A stretch of DNA of 12,701 bases from Gammaproteobacteria bacterium (GTDB lineage Bacteria > Pseudomonadota > Gammaproteobacteria > Thiohalospirales > Thiohalospiraceae): NCBI GenBank assembly GCA_011322575.1, contig DRMK01000129.1, positions 1 to 12,701 on the forward strand. Reading direction: 5' to 3'. The notes under the pieces are model-generated. The model ran no database searches, was not told the origin of the DNA, and worked only from the letters and a program-made list of their open reading frames with translations. Below are positions 6,817-12,701 of the stretch, piece after piece. Position 1 is the first letter of the stretch; each line of letters begins with the position of its first letter. Made by a program: the position numbers and the translations under genes.

Positions 6817-9800
6817 ATGGGTAATGTTCCTTTTCCAGAATTCGGGCAGCGGCGGAGCGTATCCGTTGTGGTACGTCGAGGGCTGGTTTTGCTGGCCTTG
6901 GTCGCGATCCCGCTTGCAGGTCATGCGGCGTTTGAAATACAGGCTGGTCAGCTGGCGGCGGACGGTGCCAAGCAGGGCGGCGTTGCCTGGGCCGATTTCA
7001 ACGGCGATGGTTGTCTGGATGTGGCGCAGAACACCGATGGTGGAACTCTTCTATACCGTCAGCAGGTAACCGACGGAGGAGCCTGCGGTGGCAGCTTTGT
7101 CCAGGTGCGCAGCTTCACCGATGTAAAGCCGGGGCGTTCCGTAGTGTGGGGTGATTTCGATGGGGATGGCCGCGCGGATCTGGCGGTCAACCACGCCTAC
7201 CGGCTGGAGGTGTACCGGAACACTACCGGAGAGGCTGGCGGCTTCGATTCTGCGGTAGCGTTCGATCCGGGCAATTCCGAAGGGATGGCGTGGATCGATC
7301 ACGACGCGGATGGGGATCTGGATCTGCTGGTCGAGGACGATGGCTACGGTATACGAATATATATCAACCGGAATGGTGTTCTCAGCGAAAACGACTATAT
7401 CAAGATTCACGAAGGAGACCGCAACGGAGAATACCTGGCCGCTACCGATTTCGATGTGGATGGCGATGTGGATTTCTACGCGCGCCGCCCGGGGACTGGC
7501 GATACTGACGCGGAAGCGGATCTGTTCGTCAATGATGGCAAAGGGAATTTCAGCCGCAGCAACGCCATCAACGAGGACGCCAAAAACGATCAAAAGGGTG
7601 GCGTGGCGTTCTGCGATTTTGACGGCGACGGGGATTTCGACCTGGTACGCACCGACGCAGGAACCATCGGGGTGTTCGAGTTCACCAAGGATGGCCGCTT
7701 CGTTTTGCGCCAGGAGTTCAGCGGCAGCTATGTTGGCGTCGCGTGCGCGGACGTGGACAACGACGGAGACGAAGATCTGTTCTTCACCTCACGCGGCGCC
7801 GGGAACAGCCTTCTGTATCTGAACGGTGGCGGTTTTGCGTTTGCCCAGGGGAACATGGGGATCTCCGCCTCGGGTCCCGCCTCGGGGGTCTCTTTCGCCG
7901 ACTATGACCGCGATGGCGACATGGACCTGCTTATCAACCAGGATGGCGGTCCGTCGCAGTTGTGGCGCAACACGCAGAATGACGATAACTATCTCCAGGT
8001 ATCCGCCACCGTTGGTTCGCGCGATGCGGTGGGGGCCACGATACGGCTGTATAACTGCGAAGGTGATGCCGTCTCTGGCGTACGCGAGATCAACGGCGGC
8101 ATGGGGCGGGGCAGCCAGGGCACGCCGTTTGCGCATTTTGGAGGCATAGATCCGGAGGCGGTCTATGTCGTCGGGATCAAGTTCGTTGGCGGGAAGGAGC
8201 AGCGGCATGCTGTCAGGCCATCCGAACTAACTGGCTATCAGCTGCTCACGGTCGCGGAGGGTGAGGAGAGCGATATCTCCTTGTGCACCGCAGAAACCGA
8301 TAGCGATGGTGACGGTTTGCCGGATAGTATCGAGAGTGGCCTTGGTACCAACCCCAATAACAAGGACAGCGACGGTGACGGCAAGGAGGATGGGGCCGAG
8401 GTGGGCGCCGATCCGGCCGCTCCCGGGAACCGCGACAAGGACGACATCATCGACGCACTGGACTCTGCCATTGTGGACAGCGACGGTGACGGGGTGATGG
8501 ACGAGGAGGACGACGCCAACGCCGATCCCTGCATTCCCGACGCCACCAATGCGGCCTGTGTGGTGGTCAGTGACCGCGATCAGGATGGTATTCCGGACAG
8601 CGTCGAGGAGGGTCTGGGAACCAACCCGGACAACAAGGACAGTGACGGCGACGGCAAGGAGGACGGGGCCGAGGTGGGCGACGATCCGGCCGCTCCGGGG
8701 AACCGCGACAAGGACGACATCATCGACGCACTGGACTCTGCCATCGTGGACAGCGACGGTGACGGGGTGATGGACGAGGAGGATGACGCCAACGCCAATC
8801 CCTGCATTCCCAACAGCAGCAGCGAGGCCTGCCTGAAGGTGGACAGCGATCGCGACGGTATTCCGGATGCGCAGGATATAGACGATGACAACGACGGCAT
8901 CCCGGATGTTGCGGAGGGGGCCGGAAGCGGAGTGGATACCGATGGCGACGGGGTACCCGACAGCCTGGATCTGGACAGCGACAATGACGGCCTGTTCGAC
9001 CTCACCGAATCCGGAGCCGACGATGCGGCGCTGGACAGCAACAAGGATGGGCGTATCGACGGCGGCTTTGGCGCCAATGGCCTGGCCGATGCCGTGGAGA
9101 CCTCCAGTGACTCCGGCATTACCGACTACAACGGTGACGGAGTAGAGGATGGTCAGCGCAATACCGATGGCGACAGTATCGACGGAAAGGGCATTCCCGA
9201 TTTCCGCGATCTGGACAGTGACAACGACGGACTGCTGGATGTCATCGAAGCCGGCCTTCAGGATCCGGATCTGAATGGCCACATCGGCCGGGATATGCCC
9301 GCAGTGGACTCCGGAACCGGTCTGGCCGCGGGCGCAGGGGTCATGCCACCCCCCGATACGGATGGCGACCAGGTGCCCGACTATCGTGATCTGGACAGCG
9401 ACAACGACGGCATTCCCGATGTCATCGAGGCGAAACTGCCGGATCCCGACAACAACGCCTACCTTGGCAACGGTCGTCCGCCAAAGGTAGACAGCAAGGG
9501 GCGTGCAGAAGGGGCCGGGGTGAATCCGGTGGACACGGATGGTGACGGAACACCGGATTACCAGGATCTGGATTCGGACGGAGACGGCAAGAACGACCTG
9601 GTGGAGGCCGGGGGCGGCGATACCGACGGCAACGGACGGGTGGACAGCTTCACCGACAAGGACGGGGATGGCCTCGACGATGCCATATCTCCGCTGCTTG
9701 GTGGCAGGCCCCTGGCTCTTCCGGACGGCGATGGTGACGGGTCACCCGATTTTCGGGATATAGCAGCCGCAGGGGATGAACCGATTCTGCAGACCGGTCT

Positions 9801-9930
9801 GGAGGGCGTGGGTGGATGTGCGGTCAATTCCCGCGCAGGGTTCGATCCCGTCCTGCCGCTGATGCTTGGTGTGGCTCTGCTCTATCTGCTCGGGTCGCGG
9901 CGCCGCGACCCGGAAGAGAGCTCGCTGTGA
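6817..9930 (+). CDS. Secreted FG-GAP/ASPIC-UnbV/TSP3-repeat protein with a probable C-terminal sorting tail
   Basis: This 1037-residue protein is probably exported and held at the surface. Residues 1 to about 38 are a signal peptide (RRGLVLLALVAIPLAGHAA). About residues 50-375 carry seven FG-GAP/VCBS-type units (WADFNGDG, WGDFDGDG, WIDHDADG, ATDFDVDG, FCDFDGDG, CADVDNDG, FADYDRDG), enough for a seven-bladed propeller with calcium loops. About 389-478 is an ASPIC/UnbV domain, common behind such propellers. About 492-988 are thrombospondin type 3 repeats, including a near-identical tandem copy. The end has TGLEGVGGC (Cys 1001), eight residues, DPVLPLM, a hydrophobic span, RRR (1028-1030) and seven more residues. 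This fits a signal processed by the CPBP protease three genes downstream. The stop TGA overlaps an ATG (TGATG) of the next frame, suggesting tight coupling. Binding partner or substrate is unknown. Confidence 0.88.
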   Translation: MGNVPFPEFGQRRSVSVVVRRGLVLLALVAIPLAGHAAFEIQAGQLAADGAKQGGVAWADFNGDGCLDVAQNTDGGTLLYRQQVTDGGACGGSFVQVRSFTDVKPGRSVVWGDFDGDGRADLAVNHAYRLEVYRNTTGEAGGFDSAVAFDPGNSEGMAWIDHDADGDLDLLVEDDGYGIRIYINRNGVLSENDYIKIHEGDRNGEYLAATDFDVDGDVDFYARRPGTGDTDAEADLFVNDGKGNFSRSNAINEDAKNDQKGGVAFCDFDGDGDFDLVRTDAGTIGVFEFTKDGRFVLRQEFSGSYVGVACADVDNDGDEDLFFTSRGAGNSLLYLNGGGFAFAQGNMGISASGPASGVSFADYDRDGDMDLLINQDGGPSQLWRNTQNDDNYLQVSATVGSRDAVGATIRLYNCEGDAVSGVREINGGMGRGSQGTPFAHFGGIDPEAVYVVGIKFVGGKEQRHAVRPSELTGYQLLTVAEGEESDISLCTAETDSDGDGLPDSIESGLGTNPNNKDSDGDGKEDGAEVGADPAAPGNRDKDDIIDALDSAIVDSDGDGVMDEEDDANADPCIPDATNAACVVVSDRDQDGIPDSVEEGLGTNPDNKDSDGDGKEDGAEVGDDPAAPGNRDKDDIIDALDSAIVDSDGDGVMDEEDDANANPCIPNSSSEACLKVDSDRDGIPDAQDIDDDNDGIPDVAEGAGSGVDTDGDGVPDSLDLDSDNDGLFDLTESGADDAALDSNKDGRIDGGFGANGLADAVETSSDSGITDYNGDGVEDGQRNTDGDSIDGKGIPDFRDLDSDNDGLLDVIEAGLQDPDLNGHIGRDMPAVDSGTGLAAGAGVMPPPDTDGDQVPDYRDLDSDNDGIPDVIEAKLPDPDNNAYLGNGRPPKVDSKGRAEGAGVNPVDTDGDGTPDYQDLDSDGDGKNDLVEAGGGDTDGNGRVDSFTDKDGDGLDDAISPLLGGRPLALPDGDGDGSPDFRDIAAAGDEPILQTGLEGVGGCAVNSRAGFDPVLPLMLGVALLYLLGSRRRDPEESSL
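8299..8841 (+). repeat. Two tandem coding repeats of about 273 bases within the TSP3 region
   Basis: Copy 1 starts at 8299 and copy 2 at 8572, an offset of 273 bases (91 codons). Between 8361-8523 and 8634-8796 I count seven differences in 163 bases, six of them at third codon positions and one changing Ala to Asp. The shared protein core includes KDSDGDGKEDGAEVG, GNRDKDDIIDALDSAIVD and DGVMDEEDDANA, ending with NPCIP or DPCIP. The copies are far more alike than any other TSP3 modules in the window. Confidence 0.85.
9793..9906 (+). other. C-terminal sorting-tail-like segment of the FG-GAP/TSP3 protein
   Basis: It encodes TGLEGVGGC, eight residues, DPVLPLM, a hydrophobic helix (LGVALLYLLG), then SRRR. 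It shares the GC-x8-DP-x2-PL pattern and Arg cluster with the internal segment at 5129-5236. Conservation between two otherwise divergent N-terminal architectures marks it as functional. The MYXO-CTERM/JDVT-CTERM class is inferred from its plan and from the neighbouring CPBP protease. Confidence 0.6.
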
Positions 9931-9956
9931 TGGCGCGGAGAGGGGAGAAGAACAAC

Positions 9957-10994
9957 ATGGAAATCAGGAAGCAAGCAATGAGAACAGTGAAGCGGATAGC
10001 GGTAGCCCTGTTGATCTGCGGGGTGATAACACCCGTCATGGCGGAGGGTAGCTTTACCAAGCGCTGGTACGGTGGCATTGCAGCCGGAATATCGGAGCTG
10101 GAGCCGGATCCCAACGGCACCCCGGTTACCGTAGAGGAGTCGCGCAGCACGGGGGGCAAGCTGTTTCTTGGCTACGATCTCTCGCCGCGCTTCAGCGTCG
10201 AGGGGCAATACGCGGATCTCGGCGCGGCCGAGATGGCGCCGACAGACGAGGTGAGCTACAAGGAGTTCTCCCTCAGCGCGCTCTACTACCTCTACAAGCA
10301 GCGCCGGGAGCATACCGGTTTTGGCCTGTTCGGCAAGGCTGGCGCGGCCAAGATGGAGAACGATACCGGACTGCCCTACGAGAGGGTCAACGACTTCAGT
10401 CTGGCGTATGGTATCGGGCTGGAGTACGCCTTCAACAACGGTATCGCCCTGCGCTCCGAGCTGGAGCTGTTCGACAAGGACGCCCGGTTTCTGTCGGTTA
10501 GCCTCATGAAACGGTTCGGCGCCACCGGGGATGAGATGGCCCCGCCACCACCCGTGCCGGCGCCTGAGCCTGAGCCGAAACCGGTACCAGTCACTCCTCC
10601 GCCGGCACCTGCACCGGAACCGGAGCCTGAACCGGCCCCGCCTGCGCCGGTGCATCTGGGCAAACTGGAGATCATCTACTTCCACAGTGACTCCGCGGAG
10701 CTGACCAGCGAGGCACGTGCCAAGCTGGATCGCGTGGTCGCCGAGCTGCAGCGGGTGCCGGAGGCCAAGGTCGAGGTGCAGGGTCACACCGACGACCGCA
10801 ACACCGAGGCCTACAACATAGCGCTCTCCAAACGTCGCATTCGCGCGGTGATCGACTATCTGGTCGGCAAGGGCATTTCGCTGGATCGGCTACGTCCGCT
10901 GGCCCTGGGTGAGACCAGCCCGGCGGCAAGCAACGCCACGCCGGAGGGCCGCGCCCTGAACCGGCGCGTGGAGTTCAGGGAGCTGGAGAAGTAG
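9957..10994 (+). CDS. OmpA-family outer-membrane protein (beta-barrel plus peptidoglycan-binding domain)
   Basis: This protein should insert in the outer membrane and hold peptidoglycan, linking the two layers. From ATG 9957 it has 345 residues. A signal peptide (VKRIAVALLICGVITPVMA, cleaved before Glu) leads into an OmpA-like barrel opening with KRWYGGIAAGISELEPDPNG and ending near SVSLMKRFGA. A Pro/Glu/Ala-rich linker follows, then the OmpA C-terminal domain with GHTDDRNTEAYNIALSKRRI and NRRVEF. The Asp of TD and the Arg 15 residues later match the diaminopimelate-binding pair of this family. GGGGAG lies 9 bases before ATG 9957. ATG 9930 (overlapping the previous stop as TGATG) and ATG 9978 (AGGA before it) are alternatives. 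It is a clear paralogue of the C-terminal part of the fused gene at 2087-6277, sharing RWYGG, GISEL, GGKLFLGYD, LSALYYL and FGLFG. Confidence 0.9.
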   Translation: MEIRKQAMRTVKRIAVALLICGVITPVMAEGSFTKRWYGGIAAGISELEPDPNGTPVTVEESRSTGGKLFLGYDLSPRFSVEGQYADLGAAEMAPTDEVSYKEFSLSALYYLYKQRREHTGFGLFGKAGAAKMENDTGLPYERVNDFSLAYGIGLEYAFNNGIALRSELELFDKDARFLSVSLMKRFGATGDEMAPPPPVPAPEPEPKPVPVTPPPAPAPEPEPEPAPPAPVHLGKLEIIYFHSDSAELTSEARAKLDRVVAELQRVPEAKVEVQGHTDDRNTEAYNIALSKRRIRAVIDYLVGKGISLDRLRPLALGETSPAASNATPEGRALNRRVEFRELEK

Positions 10995-11074
10995 CGGCGG
11001 CAGCAGGGAAGGGATCCGTTTCGTCGCGGCTGCTGCGCGACGGGTGGTTCCACGCCGCGCTGGCGGCGGGGGCA

Positions 11075-11470
11075 GTGGTTTGGCTGCTGCTCTATCTCCT
11101 CTATCTGCCGCAGCCTTCATGGCAGGGGTTGGTGGAGAACGCAGGGCGGTTACTGCTGCTCTGCGTGGTTTACCCGGTGGTGGAGGAGCTGGCCTTCCGC
11201 GGCTGGCTGCAGGGGTGGTTGCGCCGCTTCGCCGCCGCACGCCGCAGCCTTGGCGGCGTGAGCGGCGCCAACCTGCTCACCAGCCTGCTGTTCGTCGCGG
11301 CACACTTTCTCTACCACCCCCCCGCCTGGGCGGCGGCGGTATTCGTTCCCTCCCTGGTGTTCGGTTGGTTCCGGGATCGGTACCAGAGCGTGGTTCCTGG
11401 CATATTGCTCCACATCATTTATAATTCAGGCTATTTTCTGCTGTTTCTGACACAAAGGCTTACATCATGA
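11075..11470 (+). CDS. mrtJ: CPBP-family intramembrane glutamic protease, MrtJ-like (JDVT-CTERM sorting system)
   Basis: This inner-membrane protein probably cleaves or processes proteins with Cys-containing C-terminal tails. CPBP (Abi/CAAX-type) motifs are all present: EELAFR (Glu37, Glu38, Arg42), FVAAH (Phe73, His77) and HIIYN (His113, Asn117), each in or beside hydrophobic helices. From GTG 11075 it has 131 residues. NLLTSLLFVAAH, YHPPAWAAAVFVPSLVFGWF and DRYQSVVPGILLH strongly recall MrtJ, the protease paired with JDVT-CTERM proteins, by memory. The start is uncertain: the frame is open back to 10913, and the translated 11015-11074 stretch (SSRLLRDGWFHAALAAGA) would complete the first membrane helix, yet it has no ATG, GTG or TTG. 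The stop overlaps the next gene's start as ATGA, so the two are coupled. The gene lies in the same cluster as a tailed substrate candidate. Confidence 0.8.
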   Translation: MVWLLLYLLYLPQPSWQGLVENAGRLLLLCVVYPVVEELAFRGWLQGWLRRFAAARRSLGGVSGANLLTSLLFVAAHFLYHPPAWAAAVFVPSLVFGWFRDRYQSVVPGILLHIIYNSGYFLLFLTQRLTS

Positions 11471-12147
11471 CCCAACCAGCCAGCGGTTCCGGTTCCGAGC
11501 GCCGTCTGGGTTGCCTGCAGGTGGCGGGGCTGCTGCTGGTGGCCATCGTCGCCTCGGTCCTGATCACCATCTGGGTGATTAGAAGCTATCTGTTCGTCTC
11601 CGAATTCACTCCGGTCACGCTGGATGCCGGCGAGGAGCAGCAGCTGGAGGCCAAACTGAGGCGGCTCGATCTGCTGGAAGGGGGCTCGGCCAGATCCGGC
11701 GAGGAGGAATCCGGGGGTGCGCTGGAGCCGGAGCCATACAGCGAGGAGGGCGCGGAGAGGGTAATCCAGCTCACTGAGCGGGAGCTGAATGCCCTGCTGG
11801 CCAAGAATACCGATCTGGCGCGCAAGCTGGCCATCGACCTGTCGGACGATCTGGTCAGCCTGAAGCTGCTGCTGCCCGTGGACGAGGATTTTCCCATGCT
11901 GGGCGGCAAGATCCTGCGTCTCAAGGCCGGGGCGGAGTTCGCTTACCGGGATGGGCGGCCGGTGGTGATCCTGAAAGGGGTCACCATCATGGGGGTGCCG
12001 GTGCCCAACGCCTGGCTGGGAGGGATCAAGAACATCGACCTGGTCAAGGAGTTCGGCGCCGACGAGGGGTTCTGGAAGGCCTTCTCCGATGGGGTGGCCG
12101 ATATAGCCATCAGGGACGGGCGGCTTCGGATAGAGCTGAAAGAGTAG
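11467..12147 (+). CDS. Conserved membrane-anchored protein of unknown function
   Basis: This is a 226-residue protein with a short polar N-terminus, one transmembrane helix (about residues 18-39, VAGLLLVAIVASVLITIWVI) and a soluble region that should face the periplasm. A charged, Glu-rich segment (about 53-95) precedes a well-ordered domain with LTERELNALLAKNTDLARKL, LLLPVDEDFP, GGKILRLKAG and GVPVPNAWLGGIKNIDL. I have seen close relatives in gammaproteobacteria, some carrying the name arginine N-succinyltransferase. Nothing here resembles that acyltransferase, so I would not use the name. The start overlaps the protease stop (ATGA), with AAGG 8 bases upstream. That coupling suggests a linked expression level, but gives no proof of a shared role. 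Confidence 0.85.
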   Translation: MTQPASGSGSERRLGCLQVAGLLLVAIVASVLITIWVIRSYLFVSEFTPVTLDAGEEQQLEAKLRRLDLLEGGSARSGEEESGGALEPEPYSEEGAERVIQLTERELNALLAKNTDLARKLAIDLSDDLVSLKLLLPVDEDFPMLGGKILRLKAGAEFAYRDGRPVVILKGVTIMGVPVPNAWLGGIKNIDLVKEFGADEGFWKAFSDGVADIAIRDGRLRIELKE

Positions 12148-12174
12148 CCGGTCCGTTCCGGTGTGGCCTGTTTC

Positions 12175-12701
12175 ATGATCGAACCCCCGCTTCGTACACG
12201 AGGTTCCGCTGCCGGGCGCGCCGTGGTTGCCCTCCTGGTGGCGCTTTGCGCAGTGACGGCCGGAGCTGCCGAGTACACCGTCCCCGGTGACTACGGCACC
12301 ATCCAGGCGGCCGTGGACGCCGCCACAGACGGTGATACGGTGGTGGTGGAGCCGGGAAACTACCGGGAGAGCGTGGTGCTGCGCGGCAACCTGGTGCTGC
12401 GGGGCCGCGAGACCGCCCGAACCATCCTGGAAGGGCAGGGCCAGGACCCGGCCATCGCCGTCTCGGGGGTGAGCGGGGTGCGGATCAGCAACTTCACCTT
12501 CGCCGGCGCGGCGGACGGGGTGCGTATCTCCGGCGCGGCCGACGTGATCATCGCCGGCAACGTGTTCATGGACAGCGAAGGAGTGGCGCTGGATGTTCGG
12601 GATCAGTCCGGTGTGCAGGTGATCAACAACACCTTTGTGGGCAACGCCACCGCCCTGCGCCGCAGCCATGCCGGGGTCGTGATCCGCAACAACATCTTCT
12701 A
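12175..12701 (+). CDS. Secreted right-handed parallel beta-helix protein, N-terminal part (cut by window edge)
   Basis: The frame is open to the right edge (175 complete codons). The N-terminus is a signal peptide: basic RTRGSAAGR, hydrophobic AVVALLVALCAVTAG, cleavage near AGA-AE. EYTVPGDYGTIQAAVDAA, then DGDTVVVEPGNYRE, is the usual opening of pectate-lyase-like or NosD-like beta-helix proteins. It is followed by ladder repeats such as GVSGVRISNFTF, GAADVIIAGNVF, QSGVQVINNTF and HAGVVIRNNIF. It starts 27 bases after the previous stop with only a weak ribosome site; an in-frame GTG at 12163 is the alternative. Substrate or partner cannot be told. Its C-terminus lies outside the window, so a sorting tail like those of its neighbours cannot be checked. 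Confidence 0.85.
   Translation, partial: MIEPPLRTRGSAAGRAVVALLVALCAVTAGAAEYTVPGDYGTIQAAVDAATDGDTVVVEPGNYRESVVLRGNLVLRGRETARTILEGQGQDPAIAVSGVSGVRISNFTFAGAADGVRISGAADVIIAGNVFMDSEGVALDVRDQSGVQVINNTFVGNATALRRSHAGVVIRNNIF

Noticed and set aside
9816..9956. Upstream extension of the OmpA frame from GTG 9816
   Set aside because: It overlaps the end of the substrate gene in another frame and would place over 40 non-signal residues ahead of a clear signal peptide.
10980..11000. Programmed frameshift joining the OmpA gene to the protease frame
   Set aside because: The -1 frame is open past the OmpA stop, but GAGAAGTAG has no slippery heptamer and a protease fused to a periplasmic OmpA domain makes little sense.

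Overview
The window looks like chromosomal DNA from a high-GC gammaproteobacterium. This rests on an Enterobacteria-like MetH C-terminus, OmpA-type outer-membrane proteins, and a CPBP protease with partner C-terminal tails of a kind I associate mainly with gammaproteobacteria, including Chromatiales-like sulfur oxidisers. The genus cannot be told from sequence alone. All credible genes lie on the + strand.

Layout. (1) Positions 2-1438 are the C-terminal half of cobalamin-dependent methionine synthase, metH. (2) Positions 1439-2086 are an AT-richer non-coding stretch. It holds inverted CCAAATCG-type repeats, a candidate promoter and a structured leader. (3) Positions 2087-6277 encode a 1396-residue secreted protein with Ig-like domains, many thrombospondin type 3 (TSP3) calcium-binding repeats, and then a Cys/hydrophobic/Arg tail of the sorting-signal type. 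That tail is not at the C-terminus. It is followed in frame by a second signal-peptide-like segment, an OmpA-type beta-barrel and an OmpA peptidoglycan-binding domain. A strong terminator follows at 6282-6330. (4) Positions 6331-6816 hold a candidate promoter and a leader with several hairpins. (5) A same-strand cluster then runs to the window end: a TSP3 protein with an FG-GAP propeller and an ASPIC/UnbV domain, ending in the same kind of tail (6817-9930); a stand-alone OmpA-family protein (9957-10994); a CPBP-family intramembrane glutamic protease resembling MrtJ of the JDVT-CTERM system (about 11075-11470); a conserved membrane-anchored protein of unknown role (11467-12147); and the start of a secreted beta-helix protein (12175-end).

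How it may work together. The protease sits three genes downstream of a protein carrying a probable sorting tail. An OmpA protein that could tie cargo to peptidoglycan and the outer membrane lies between them. The upstream 1396-residue gene looks like a fused paralogue of the substrate-OmpA pair. It has both cleavage signals in the middle, as if made as a polyprotein. The domain assignments are clear from sequence. The sorting-system reading is inference from gene order plus family knowledge, and the polyprotein reading is more tentative still.
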